Source: Vibrio hyugaensis (lineage in GTDB: Bacteria; Pseudomonadota; Gammaproteobacteria; Enterobacterales; Vibrionaceae). From it: 64,000 nucleotides of DNA. The first letter of the stretch is position 1. Every line of letters starts with the position of its first letter. The stretch covers positions 1,922,001-1,986,000 of the forward strand of contig NZ_CP025795.1 in the NCBI RefSeq assembly GCF_002906655.1. The letters run 5' to 3'. Shown in pieces: positions 8,355 to 17,812 of this stretch. The notes below the pieces were generated by a model, which ran no database searches, was not told the origin of the DNA, and was given only the letters and a program-made list of their open reading frames with translations. The position numbers were made by a program, and so were the translations under genes.

Positions 8355-9374
8355 TCAAAGTCGGCGAGCTTTCGTCAGCGCCTGAAGATTGACCGAACCG
8401 GTACCAAAGCACGCTAAACGTAGCTCTAGTGCCATTTGCTCGAAGTGCTCTACTACAGATTGTGTGCTGATGGTCGCTGCTTTTAGAACCCCGCCTGCTT
8501 GCCCAACCAAGTTTGCGCCAAGGTGTATCGCTTTCGCTGCTTCTAAGCCGTTATGCACGCCACCAGAAGCAATCAAAGGTAAGTCTGGATATTGAGCACG
8601 AATTTGTTCTAAGCACTTGGCTGTCGGAATACCCCAATCACGGAAGAGTTCTGCGGCGCACTGCATTTTGTCGTCGGTTTGGCAGTAGCCTTCTACCGCT
8701 GTCCAACTTGTACCACCAGCGCCAGCAACATCAATCGCATCAACACCAACGTCGACCAATTGCTTCGCCACCACACCACTGATACCAAAACCAACTTCTT
8801 TGATGATCATCGGCACTTCAATACGCAGTTTGAGCTGTTCAATTGATTTTAGAACACCAATCCAATTATGGTCACCTTTCTGCTGAAAAGCTTCTTGCAT
8901 CGGATTCAGATGCACAAATAAGGCATCCGCTTGGATAAAATCGACTGCACGCTGAGCATTATCCAAACGTTGTTTGTCTCTAAGTTGCGCCGCACCTAAA
9001 TTGGAATATAAAGGCACACCTTTGGCGAGTTCTCGAATCGTTTTACCCAATCCAGAATGCTTGCTGTCTTCTAAACTAACACGTTGTGAACCAACACCCA
9101 TTGCGATGCCCATTTCACTTGCCGCTTCTGCTAAACGGCAGTTAATGGTTTCCGCATCTTTTGCGCCGCCCGTCATTGAGCTTATCAAAAATGGCAGCGT
9201 CAATGGATGACCGAGAAAAACACTCGAAAGATCGATGGCGTTAAAGTCGCACTCTGGCAATGCGCAATGCTCAAATTCGACAGACTCAAAGCCCGCCGTT
9301 TTGCTTTTCATACTCATGTCATGATGTAAAACAGCATCAAGATGTAAGTCTTTGCGATTAGATTGCGGAGCCAT
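8355..9374 (-). CDS. fni: type 2 isopentenyl-diphosphate delta-isomerase
   Basis: A 339-residue protein with the FMN-dependent IDI-2 pattern: RKDLHLDAVL at the N-terminus, FLISSMTGG near 65-73, SQRVSLED, and the FMN/phosphate-binding ASGGVHNGLEAAKAI and GANLVGQAGG near the C-terminus. It interconverts isopentenyl and dimethylallyl diphosphate in isoprenoid synthesis, in the cytosol. Length fits the family (about 340-350). The gene is monocistronic; the 240 nt upstream separate it from the antiporter. Confidence 0.93.
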   Translation of the reverse strand: MAPQSNRKDLHLDAVLHHDMSMKSKTAGFESVEFEHCALPECDFNAIDLSSVFLGHPLTLPFLISSMTGGAKDAETINCRLAEAASEMGIAMGVGSQRVSLEDSKHSGLGKTIRELAKGVPLYSNLGAAQLRDKQRLDNAQRAVDFIQADALFVHLNPMQEAFQQKGDHNWIGVLKSIEQLKLRIEVPMIIKEVGFGISGVVAKQLVDVGVDAIDVAGAGGTSWTAVEGYCQTDDKMQCAAELFRDWGIPTAKCLEQIRAQYPDLPLIASGGVHNGLEAAKAIHLGANLVGQAGGVLKAATISTQSVVEHFEQMALELRLACFGTGSVNLQALTKARRL

Positions 9375-9575
9375 AATGCCACCCTAAAGTAAAACAGTCG
9401 CGCAGTATTGCGATCCTTGTCATTAACGTCAATGCGAAAATTCGTAAATTGAACAATTAATTGCCAAATCGAGCCTTGCAGGGTCTCGCTTTGTGACAAA
9501 AACTGCAAACGAGCAAGGTGCGCTTCAAACACAACACCTTACAGCTCTATTAAGCTTGAGTAACGATTGGAAATG

Positions 9576-9603
9576 TTGCCACTCCAATAGCCAAGAGTGG
9601 CAA
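9576..9603. terminator. hairpin after the antiporter gene
   Basis: A 9-bp perfect stem (9576-9584 with 9595-9603) starts 12 nt after the antiporter stop. The U-run after it is poor, so termination is only likely. Confidence 0.45.
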
Positions 9604-9614
9604 TTCTAGCTCTG

Positions 9615-11414
9615 TTATACAGAAGCAGAGGCGTCAGTTTGAATCAGAGCGACAACCGTACTGGTTATAGAAGGGTCGAACTGTTCTGGATCATCACAGA
9701 ATTGAATTTTGCCTTTCTCTTCAACATGGAAAAGTGGAATCACTAGATTCTCTTTATGGTGCTCTAAGTAATCTTGATAAGTGAAACTCTCACTGAGTTT
9801 GGTGTGTTTGATTTCGGCACCTCGACTCAACAAACTCGCCAATTGGGTGTAACTGACATTTCCCCCCATAAGCAACTTACCATGATACTCTTCCGCCACC
9901 GAGTGCTTCTCACTGCCGTTAGATTTGGTTTTCTGTAGACAATGTACTTTATCTTCGCCGAACTCGCCGACAAATTGCATACAAGCCATAATGTTAAAGT
10001 GCTGATCTGGCGTAAGCGCCACCACCTGCCCAATACCAATCAAATTGAGGTTGTCATCCGCATGGCTAGAAATTGGATTGCCATAGTAGTGATCCATCCC
10101 AGACATACGAACTTGACTAATGTAATCCCAGTTAGAATCGGTGAGTAGGACGCGACGATCGTATCTCGCCAACGCTTTACCTATCTCTTGCGCGACACGG
10201 TTTGCGCCAATCAACAAGAAACCACGAGGGGCTGGCTCAGCGACGCCGAGAGCCAGCGCTACGGGCCGTGCCGTCGCACTTTGCAATACGACCGTACCAA
10301 TGATCACCATAAACGTCATAGGCACGAGTAAAGTGGCTTCACTGATACCGTATTCAATCAGTTTAATCGCGAATAATGAAGAAATAGAGGCAGCTACAAT
10401 ACCGCGTGGTGCTACCCATGATAGAAACACCTTGTCTTTGAATGATAAGTTACTGCGTATGGTCGATAGAAAGATCGACAAAGGACGTGAGACTAACTGC
10501 ATGAATACAAACAGCATCAAGGCTCCACTACCAAGCGCAGCAAAATCATCCAAACTGATTCGCGCGGCTAAGAAGATGAACAAACCAGTGATCAATAAAA
10601 TGGTCAGGTGCTCTTTGAAATGTAGAATTTGTTGAATGTTGATGCCTTTTGCGTTTGCAAGCCACATCCCCATCACAGTAACAGTAAGCAATCCCGCCTC
10701 CGATTCCAATTGATTGGAGACTGAAAAAACGCCAAGTACCACCATCAAGACAGCAAAGGGCTGAAGGTATTCTGGTAACCAAGCTCGTCTCAATGCGGTT
10801 GCAACTGCAGCGCCGGAAGCGACGCCAAGAATCAAACCCACCGTGATAAGCGTACCAAAAACTTCAACACTATTTACCGCATTGTGGGAAACGATGAACT
10901 CGTAAACCATAACGACAAACAGTGCGCCTAATGGATCAATCAAGATCCCCTCCCAGCGCAGAATATTGGCAAGTTTAGAGTTTGGTCGAACCGTTCTGAG
11001 CAAGGGCACAATGACAGTAGGGCCAGTTACAACGGTTAAGCTGGCAAACAGAATCGCGAGCTCCCATGAGAAATCCAGAAAGTAATGCGTCGCTACACTG
11101 GTTGCCACCCAAGAGATGATGGCACCAACAGAAACAATGCTCCAAACCGACCCACTAACGCCCCTAATTTCTTTAAAATTAAGCGTTAAACTCCCCTCAA
11201 ATAAGATCACGGCCACCGCGAGGGATATTAGAGGAAATAATAAATCTCCGAGAATATCATCTGGATTGAGCCACTGTAAAAATGGCCCAACAATCAACCC
11301 TGCCAACAATAAGAACAGAATAGCAGGCAACCGCATTCGCCATGCTAACCACTGACAACCTAAACCAATTACCCCAACCGCCGACAGCACCAGCGCTTCA
11401 TTTCCCACTTGCAT
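9615..11414 (-). CDS. NhaP/CPA-type cation:proton antiporter with TrkA-N-like domain
   Basis: A 599-residue protein. Residues 1-395 hold about 12-13 membrane segments of the Na_H_Exchanger fold, with LPAILFLLLAGLIVGP in the first and the conserved WEGILIDPLGA near 155. Residues 405-520 look like a soluble Rossmann-type TrkA-N domain (RGFLLIGANRVAQEIG), followed by a RCK-like tail. It likely exchanges Na+ or K+ for H+ at the inner membrane, with nucleotide or ligand control. A decayed fragment of a similar gene lies 2 kb away at 13441-13530. Confidence 0.88.
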   Translation of the reverse strand: MQVGNEALVLSAVGVIGLGCQWLAWRMRLPAILFLLLAGLIVGPFLQWLNPDDILGDLLFPLISLAVAVILFEGSLTLNFKEIRGVSGSVWSIVSVGAIISWVATSVATHYFLDFSWELAILFASLTVVTGPTVIVPLLRTVRPNSKLANILRWEGILIDPLGALFVVMVYEFIVSHNAVNSVEVFGTLITVGLILGVASGAAVATALRRAWLPEYLQPFAVLMVVLGVFSVSNQLESEAGLLTVTVMGMWLANAKGINIQQILHFKEHLTILLITGLFIFLAARISLDDFAALGSGALMLFVFMQLVSRPLSIFLSTIRSNLSFKDKVFLSWVAPRGIVAASISSLFAIKLIEYGISEATLLVPMTFMVIIGTVVLQSATARPVALALGVAEPAPRGFLLIGANRVAQEIGKALARYDRRVLLTDSNWDYISQVRMSGMDHYYGNPISSHADDNLNLIGIGQVVALTPDQHFNIMACMQFVGEFGEDKVHCLQKTKSNGSEKHSVAEEYHGKLLMGGNVSYTQLASLLSRGAEIKHTKLSESFTYQDYLEHHKENLVIPLFHVEEKGKIQFCDDPEQFDPSITSTVVALIQTDASASV

Positions 11415-11639
11415 TTATCATCACCTAATTTGTTGTCATTCTGGTGAGCTTACGCTCAACACAATTTAAGACTTTGAAAACTATTATGAATATAGTGTAG
11501 AGCAAGCAAGCCGCCATTGTTCTTTCAAGTTAATAATGGAACTTATCTCAAATAAATGACCTCAACCACGCGAGAAATAAAGCCTAAGAACAAAACTCGG
11601 TACTATCGGAAAATAATAAATTTGAAGGAGAACGTAATT
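11415..11639. other. AT-rich intergenic region upstream of the PLD gene
   Basis: This stretch separates the antiporter from the oppositely oriented PLD gene and must hold both promoters. It ends with AAGGAGAA, a good ribosome binding site for the short ORF that starts at 11640. No other structure is seen. Confidence 0.4.
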
Positions 11640-11714
11640 ATGAGTGCATCAATGAAAAATTCAAAGAATCTCCTCTGTAGTTTGAGGTACCCTCCAGAGA
11701 AGACAAGAAACTGA
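11640..11714 (+). CDS. 24-residue small ORF upstream of the PLD gene
   Basis: The ATG at 11640 has a strong AAGGAG 8 nt upstream; the frame encodes MSASMKNSKNLLCSLRYPPE plus four residues. It is followed immediately by a 14-codon frame (11715-11759) that overlaps the PLD start in an ATGA arrangement. This could be translational coupling or a leader peptide, or the worn N-terminus of an older gene. Composition is uninformative at this size. Confidence 0.3.
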   Translation: MSASMKNSKNLLCSLRYPPEKTRN

Positions 11715-11755
11715 ATGAACAAGAACGATAATGAATCGCCGGAGCTTTCGACCAA

Positions 11756-13303
11756 ATGACTGAAAGAAAAACAAATTCAATCCAAATTTCAATTGCAAGT
11801 GTTGGGTTGGCACTGAGCTTCATAATTCCTCAAGTAACCACAGCTAAGCCAATTGTGTTAGAACAAAGTCATTGCGTTAGTTCTGGGCAGAAACCAAGTC
11901 CACTTTCTCACTACCTTGATGCTTTTGAACAAGAACTCGCTTCAAAAACAGGAGTTTATGTTCTAGAGCAAGGAGCGGAAGCGATGATGTCACGAGCATG
12001 GCTGACTGAACGAGCAGAAAAGAGCATTGATATTCAATACTTCATATTCTCCGTGGACAATGTTGGGTTGATCGCTACTGACTATTTGGTTAAGGCAGCG
12101 GAACGAGGAGTGAAAGTACGTGTTCTTGTAGACGACATCATGCTTGAAGCCGATGGTGAGGAACTCGTTTTTCTTGCTGCGCATGAAAATATTGAGATTA
12201 AGGTCTACAATCCGAACGCTAATTTAGGTAAAAACATTATGCAAAAACTCGGAAATCTTGTTTTTGACTTTCATAGTTTCAATCAAAGAATGCATAACAA
12301 GGTTTTTGTTGTTGATAACCAACTTGCTATCACTGGCGGTCGAAATATTGCAGACGAGTATTTTGGATTCGACCACGAGTTTAACTTCCGCGATCGTGAT
12401 GTATTTCTAGCAGGAAAGGTAGTAACAAACATTAACCAATCTTTTGAGGAATTTTGGAATTATGAACTTAGCGTACCTGTTGAAGAGATTGTTAGTCAAA
12501 AATCGAACCAAGAAAAGCCAGATTACAAACCATTGCACGACTATGCTTGTGATAGCGAAAACTTTCATCCTGAGATTCAAAAAGAGATAGCCAATGTACC
12601 AATTACATTTAAACAACTGTATCAAGATGGGAAGTTTCTTTGGCTAGATAATGTTGAATACCTTTCAGATAATCCAGGAAAGAACGACCGAAGTACGTTT
12701 TTAGGTGGTGGTAGTCCTACTCAAAAAAGACTTGCCGAACTGGCTAAGAGCGCAACAGAGACGCTCTATATCCAATCCCCATATTTGGTTACCACCGAAA
12801 AAGACAGAGCCTTACTTAAGCATTTGGTAGATACAGGCGTGAGTATAAAGATTCTAACCAACAGCCTTGCCTCTAATGATAACCTGGAAGCATTTAGCGG
12901 CTACCAAAGAGATCGTGAAGCCCTACTAGAAACAGGTGTCGAAATTTATGAATTTAGGCCCGATGCTAAGATTCGTCAGAAAGTAATGACCGAACATATG
13001 TATAAAAAACTTAAAAAGACGCCTATTTTCACACTCCATGCGAAAAGCATGACGATAGACGGCAAGATAGCGGTTATAGGCACTTATAATTTTGACCCAA
13101 GAAGTGCAAACTTAAACACAGAAAGCATTACTGTAGTTTCTTCAGAAGCGATTACTCAATCAATGGACAAATCCTTTGCTGAGGAAATCAAGCCAGAGAA
13201 TGCTTGGCAAATCACAAAAGAGTTTAACCCCGATGACAAAGAGCCATTGACAAAAAGGCTCAGAGTACAGATCAGAAGAATCGTCCCCAAAGACATACTG
13301 TAG
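11756..13303 (+). CDS. phospholipase D / cardiolipin-synthase-like protein
   Basis: A 515-residue exported protein with a signal peptide (IASVGLALSFIIPQVTTAKP, residues 14-33). It carries two HKD catalytic motifs: HNKVFVVDNQLAITGGRN near residues 180-197 and HAKSMTIDGKIAVIGTYN near 428-445. Both include the His, Lys and Asp needed for phosphatidyl transfer or phospholipid hydrolysis; the PLD superfamily also includes Cls-type synthases, so the exact reaction is open. The gene is visibly more AT-rich than its neighbours and next to antiporter debris, which suggests transfer. Confidence 0.87.
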   Translation: MTERKTNSIQISIASVGLALSFIIPQVTTAKPIVLEQSHCVSSGQKPSPLSHYLDAFEQELASKTGVYVLEQGAEAMMSRAWLTERAEKSIDIQYFIFSVDNVGLIATDYLVKAAERGVKVRVLVDDIMLEADGEELVFLAAHENIEIKVYNPNANLGKNIMQKLGNLVFDFHSFNQRMHNKVFVVDNQLAITGGRNIADEYFGFDHEFNFRDRDVFLAGKVVTNINQSFEEFWNYELSVPVEEIVSQKSNQEKPDYKPLHDYACDSENFHPEIQKEIANVPITFKQLYQDGKFLWLDNVEYLSDNPGKNDRSTFLGGGSPTQKRLAELAKSATETLYIQSPYLVTTEKDRALLKHLVDTGVSIKILTNSLASNDNLEAFSGYQRDREALLETGVEIYEFRPDAKIRQKVMTEHMYKKLKKTPIFTLHAKSMTIDGKIAVIGTYNFDPRSANLNTESITVVSSEAITQSMDKSFAEEIKPENAWQITKEFNPDDKEPLTKRLRVQIRRIVPKDIL

Positions 13304-13440
13304 ATAAAGCTAAGGATATTCCGGAACAGCTATTAATTTTCTTTGCAATTGCTGTTGACGCAGAATTGGCGCGAACTAACCTCCAAATGATGACGAGTAG
13401 CATCTTCCTATGCATGCAAAAACAATTGCTGGACCGACTT
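13304..13440. other. non-coding debris between PLD gene and antiporter remnant
   Basis: A + strand frame from 13303 stays open to the TAG at about 13468 and reads protein-like (DKAKDIPEQLLIFFAIAVDA...), but has no start codon with a ribosome binding site and runs antisense to the antiporter remnant. It may be a broken gene end. No other feature is seen. Confidence 0.3.
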
Positions 13441-13530
13441 CTGGATATTGTCTGGATTAAACCATTATAGAATCGGTCCAATAACACTCCCCAACAATAA
13501 GAATAAGATGGCAGGCAAACTGCCAGTATT
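13441..13530 (-). pseudogene. remnant of a second cation:proton antiporter gene
   Basis: The - strand reads SLPAILFLLLGSVIGPIL, stop, WFNPDNI, which matches the intact antiporter's RLPAILFLLLAGLIVGPFLQWLNPDDI with an in-frame TAA in place of the CAA (Gln) codon. The DNA of the two stretches is also clearly related. Flanking sequence does not continue the match, so this is a decayed fragment. Confidence 0.75.
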
Positions 13531-13654
13531 CGTCCAAATATGCGACTCCTTCTCAAATTTCTCTTTCATTGTTGTATATCGCGTTAGCTTGTCACACAGT
13601 GAACTAAACTTAGCTAAGTTGCTCAAAGTTAAGGATTCTGGAACAAGGAAGGGA

Positions 13655-16372
13655 GTGCAACAGTTGTTTACCTCATTGGCGGTTATTTTGGCGATTGTCG
13701 CCATACTCATCACATTAAAAGCGGTCGGACGAATATCGCAGTTGGAAAACGAGGTTTCCCACCTGCATAAAGAGCTGGCAGAACTGCGCGCGCGTTGGTT
13801 TGAGAGAACAACACCTTCTGAACAAGATCAAGCATCACCGCCTCAAGCGCCAAACACATCAGCGGTGCAAAACGTTCCGAAGTCTGAACCATCACCAGTG
13901 TCAGAACCCATCGTCGTGGCACAATCGGCCAAAGAAGCACCACCACCGATAGTAGAACCGACTTTACCTTCCTTGGATGAAGTCCACATTGGGGGCCTGG
14001 CACAGAGCAGCGAATCGGTATTTGAGAAACAAGCTAGCAAGCTACTGACGAACATCCAAGAAAACTGGTTAGTTTGGGTGGGTGCACTCGCCATGTTGAT
14101 TGGCGGCGGTTATCTCGTGCAAGTGATTGGTAGCCACATTGAATTCTCACCAATCATGCGTGTCACCATCACGTTCTCCATCTCCCTTGCTACTGTGCTG
14201 GCAGGGGAGTGGTTCCATCGCCGCGAACAGAAAAGCCCAGACCGAGCAAAGCGAGCAAAAGGCTTCACTTATGTCCCAGCCGCCATTACCGGAACGGGCT
14301 TAACGGGTATCTACTGCACGGTGATCTTTGCGTTTGTCTTCTATCAGCTCTTATCGCCCAGTGCATCGCTGTTGATTTTAGCGGGTGCAGCTTTCTCTAG
14401 TTTGGCACTGTCCTTGCGCCAAGGGCCTTTAATGGCGGTGCTTGGCTTAATTGGCGGTTACTCTGCCCCACTTTGGATTAGTGGCACAGAACCAAATTAT
14501 TTCTTGCTCGCAGGCTACATCACGGCTATTTCCGTCGCAGCAACGCTGTTAATGCAAAAAATCCGACACGCTTGGATTTCACCATCGATTACCATCCCGC
14601 ACATTTTGTGGATGTTGCTGCTGATTGAAAGCATGCCGCTTGAACAGCTGTTTTCTTGGCTAACTATGTTCCTGTCACTCACCTTGTACCTGCTGTTTGC
14701 GGTTCCAAGAATGGGGTGGATGCTCAAACCGCGTTATCGTCATTGCCTAGGGAAATGGATGCATCCACCAACAGGCATTGCGCTTGCAATTACGTTATTG
14801 GTGTTATCAGCACTGGCCCGCATGTCTACCATCGAAACGATGCAGATGGTTTACTTCTACACCTTCTTTGTCGCTATGATTTGGCTACCTGCCATTCGCC
14901 AAAGCTGGTCGTTAAGAGTCTACTTACCGTCTATTTTGGTGCCTTCTACCGCGATCATGCTGCTGTCTGTCGCCCTAGAATCTATCTACATGACTGAGGG
15001 GAAAACACCTGTGCTTATCGCGTTTGGCATCAGTATTGTGCTCATTACGTTCAGAACACTGAGCCAAACCCTTGCCGGCGATCATTCAAAGCTCACCGGT
15101 ATTTTGTTCCTTGTACTTGCACCGTCAATGACGTTAATTACCCTGCTCTACATATACGAGTTTATGAGCAGCCACGTTTTAGGCTGGACATTCTTCACTG
15201 CACTGATTGCAATTTACTACGCTTTACTTGGACAAAGATTCAAAGCGTTAGCGCTGGAATGTTCTGCCATCATGCACGCAATCATAGCAGGGACGGCTTT
15301 CGTTTGGCTGAGTGGCACTTGGCTCACTACTGCTATTTCGATTCAAGTCGCGGTGATGGCGTTACAAACTCAATCCAATCTATTCCGCCCTGCAAGTTGG
15401 GCAGTCAAAGTCGCGATGGGGATCTTGGTGGTGCGCCTAACCTTATTACCACTCATTCCAGAGTGGCAACCTATTGATTCACAGCATTGGGCTTGGGTAT
15501 TAATTAGCTATTTACCTTCGTTGGTGATTCTTGCTTACGCTCGTACAGTTCTACATCGTTCAGATACTGACTTAGCAAATTGGTTTGAAGGGGCATTTTT
15601 ACACGTGTTCTTAATGGCGATATTTACCCAAACCAACTACTGGTTAACAGGGCATTATGGCTATCTCGGCGATATGGATTTCACATCAGCCGTTGTGTTT
15701 GCCAACCAAGCGCTGGTGATGGGCTTAGTTTATAGCTATCGCAGCCAATTCGCACAGCAATTAGAGCGCGTTTATCAAGCATACAGTTACTTATTGTGGA
15801 GTGCTTTTGTTCTGTTTATCGCCTTACTCAACAGTGGTGAGTCGCCATTGATGGTCAACAACGTTTCTGCCGATGCTATGCCACTGTTTAACATGCTGTC
15901 ACTCGGTTGGTTGCTACCTGCTGCTATCCTACTTGTTACCACTTACAAACGTTGGAACACATTACAGATTCCATACACCTTCGTCGCTGGGTTTGGTCTT
16001 ACTCTGACTGCAGTGTGGCTAGGCATGTCGATTCGTCAGTTTTGGCAACCCATCTCAATGACGCTTGACCAACCAACGGGCATGGCAGAGCTGTTCACCT
16101 ACTCGATTGCAGGATTGATTGTTGGTGGCTTGCTAACCTGGGGAGGTGTAACGCGTAAAACGATGACGATTCAACGCATCGGTTTGGCTGTACTGGCTTG
16201 TGTCGCACTTAAAGTGTTCTTATGGGATGTTCGCTCGCTGGACGGATTCTGGCGAGCCATCAGCTTCTTGGGCTTAGGGGCTTCATTGATTGCGCTGGGT
16301 TGGTTGTTCCAGAAACTGAACCGTTCACTCGCCCAGTCAACCGAGGCACAACCCGAAGAGCACACTGAATAA
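13655..16372 (+). CDS. DUF2339 multi-spanning membrane protein
   Basis: About 905 residues. An N-terminal membrane anchor (FTSLAVILAIVAILITL) is followed by a coiled coil (ISQLENEVSHLHKELAEL), a Pro/Ala/Ser-rich linker to about residue 110, then over 20 hydrophobic segments to the end, the DUF2339 layout. Inner membrane; function unknown, though such proteins are sometimes linked to envelope or glycan export. The frame is open back to ATG 13448, but that part overlaps antiporter debris; GTG 13655 or TTG 13664, next to AAGGAAGGGAG, are better starts. Confidence 0.8.
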   Translation: MQQLFTSLAVILAIVAILITLKAVGRISQLENEVSHLHKELAELRARWFERTTPSEQDQASPPQAPNTSAVQNVPKSEPSPVSEPIVVAQSAKEAPPPIVEPTLPSLDEVHIGGLAQSSESVFEKQASKLLTNIQENWLVWVGALAMLIGGGYLVQVIGSHIEFSPIMRVTITFSISLATVLAGEWFHRREQKSPDRAKRAKGFTYVPAAITGTGLTGIYCTVIFAFVFYQLLSPSASLLILAGAAFSSLALSLRQGPLMAVLGLIGGYSAPLWISGTEPNYFLLAGYITAISVAATLLMQKIRHAWISPSITIPHILWMLLLIESMPLEQLFSWLTMFLSLTLYLLFAVPRMGWMLKPRYRHCLGKWMHPPTGIALAITLLVLSALARMSTIETMQMVYFYTFFVAMIWLPAIRQSWSLRVYLPSILVPSTAIMLLSVALESIYMTEGKTPVLIAFGISIVLITFRTLSQTLAGDHSKLTGILFLVLAPSMTLITLLYIYEFMSSHVLGWTFFTALIAIYYALLGQRFKALALECSAIMHAIIAGTAFVWLSGTWLTTAISIQVAVMALQTQSNLFRPASWAVKVAMGILVVRLTLLPLIPEWQPIDSQHWAWVLISYLPSLVILAYARTVLHRSDTDLANWFEGAFLHVFLMAIFTQTNYWLTGHYGYLGDMDFTSAVVFANQALVMGLVYSYRSQFAQQLERVYQAYSYLLWSAFVLFIALLNSGESPLMVNNVSADAMPLFNMLSLGWLLPAAILLVTTYKRWNTLQIPYTFVAGFGLTLTAVWLGMSIRQFWQPISMTLDQPTGMAELFTYSIAGLIVGGLLTWGGVTRKTMTIQRIGLAVLACVALKVFLWDVRSLDGFWRAISFLGLGASLIALGWLFQKLNRSLAQSTEAQPEEHTE

Positions 16373-16392
16373 ACGCTCAATCAAAGTAGCGA

Positions 16393-16424
16393 TTCCCGAT
16401 TGCAGTTATCATTGCTTTCGGGAA
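16393..16424. terminator. weak hairpin between convergent genes
   Basis: A TTCCCGA/TCGGGAA stem (16393-16399 with 16418-16424) sits between the stops of the DUF2339 gene and the maturase gene. It has no strong U-run on either side. Confidence 0.35.
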
Positions 16425-16465
16425 ACGTTTGAATTGAATCACAAGCACTTGTTGCGAATTCAATC

Positions 16466-17611
16466 TTAAAACAAGTGATAATAAGCGGGTGAGTGACCTT
16501 TTTGCATTGCATCGACCATTCGCAATAAGTGTGGTAATGCATGCTGAAAGAACATCTCATACCCCTCGCATAACACATTATGCGGCTCACTTTGAGGCGT
16601 TTTAAGCAGACGATTTTTCGGGCAACCACCTTCACACATCGGCAAAAAGTCACACTGCTTGCATTGGTTGGAAAGCGCTTCTTGCTTTGCTTGTCCGAAG
16701 GCTAACTGCGCTTCACTGTTTACCATCTGACGGAGTGAGGTTTCTTGCAGTTGACCAAGCTTGTAGTCATCATAGCCAAAGTGATCACAACTAAACACAT
16801 CACCGTTAGATTCGGTCATTAATTGCTGACCACATGTCGCACTGTGATGACACATTTGGCTTTGGTAGCCCATTAATACCATCAGACAATTTTCGAAGAA
16901 CTGGACGTAAACCTTACCTACGTCTTCTTCGCGCCACGCATCAAACACATCGCAAAGAAAACGTCCCCACTGTTTGCCAGTTAATGTCCAATCATGATCA
17001 CTTCGGCGATCCAGTTCATGATCAATACACGGTTGAAATTGCAGATAGTCACTGCCGTTCTCTTTGAGAAACTGGTAGATCATTTTGCCGTGTTGATAGG
17101 TCTTATTATTCACTACCGTCAACGTGTTAAATTCGACCTTTTGCTGCTTGAGATGTTTAACGCCACGTATGGTACGTTCAAACGAAGACTTTCCTTGCTT
17201 ATCAATACGAGCGATGTCATTGAGCAAATTAGGTCCGTCAATACTGATGCCGAGCATGAAGCTATTTTGATGGAAGAACTCGGCCCAACGCGCATTAATC
17301 AAGGTGCCATTGGTTTGCAATGTATTGATGATTTTCTTGCCTTTATTGTGGCGCTTTTGTAAATCGACGACTTCTTGATAAAACCCTAATCCACTGAGCA
17401 AAGGCTCGCCTCCATGCCAAACAAAATCGACTTGCGGAGCTCCTTCAGGTTGAGCATCAATATGGTCACGAATCAGTGTCTCTAACAATTGACGGTCCAT
17501 CGTCGGTGCATTGGGATCTTCATGTTTTAAGTAATAACAGTAGTGGCAATCCAGATTGCATTTTCCTCCCTCGGCTTTAATGAACAAGCTATAAGGCAAT
17601 GACGATGACAT
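16466..17611 (-). CDS. anaerobic-type sulfatase-maturating radical SAM enzyme
   Basis: A 381-residue protein starting MSSSLPYSLFIK at 17611; an upstream in-frame ATG (17680) adds an unlikely hydrophobic tail. The radical-SAM cluster CNLDCHYCYY (CX3CX2C) is near residues 17-26, and two further iron-sulphur sites of the SPASM type are formed by Cys residues in the C-terminal third (CGQQ, CDHFGY, CKQCDFLPMCEGGC). The family (AtsB/anSME) oxidises the Ser or Cys of a sulfatase to formylglycine in the cytosol. A serine-type sulfatase lies 3 kb away. Confidence 0.93.
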   Translation of the reverse strand: MSSSLPYSLFIKAEGGKCNLDCHYCYYLKHEDPNAPTMDRQLLETLIRDHIDAQPEGAPQVDFVWHGGEPLLSGLGFYQEVVDLQKRHNKGKKIINTLQTNGTLINARWAEFFHQNSFMLGISIDGPNLLNDIARIDKQGKSSFERTIRGVKHLKQQKVEFNTLTVVNNKTYQHGKMIYQFLKENGSDYLQFQPCIDHELDRRSDHDWTLTGKQWGRFLCDVFDAWREEDVGKVYVQFFENCLMVLMGYQSQMCHHSATCGQQLMTESNGDVFSCDHFGYDDYKLGQLQETSLRQMVNSEAQLAFGQAKQEALSNQCKQCDFLPMCEGGCPKNRLLKTPQSEPHNVLCEGYEMFFQHALPHLLRMVDAMQKGHSPAYYHLF

Positions 17612-17812
17612 GGCGAAACCCCACAAAGAAAAACGGTAACCACTTATTAAATGGCATAACCTCGCCAGTATAAAAAACACCCTTACTCAAACCGAATTAT
17701 AAATCCCTATACCTTGTATTAACTCTTTCAATTTTCGTTTGTTTGATGGGGTTGATATCGTGGTTTTATTTATCCCACTTAACCTAAATCTACTCAATAT
17801 TAGAGAGGTTCT

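Noticed and set aside
10141..10635. 164-residue + strand frame
   Set aside because: Fully antisense to the antiporter gene, rich in Arg/Ser/Thr without protein-like pattern and without a ribosome binding site.
13448..13654. ATG 13448 as start of the DUF2339 protein
   Set aside because: The first 69 codons overlap antiporter debris read on the other strand; a start next to AAGGAAGGGAG at 13655 or 13664 gives a normal N-terminal membrane anchor.
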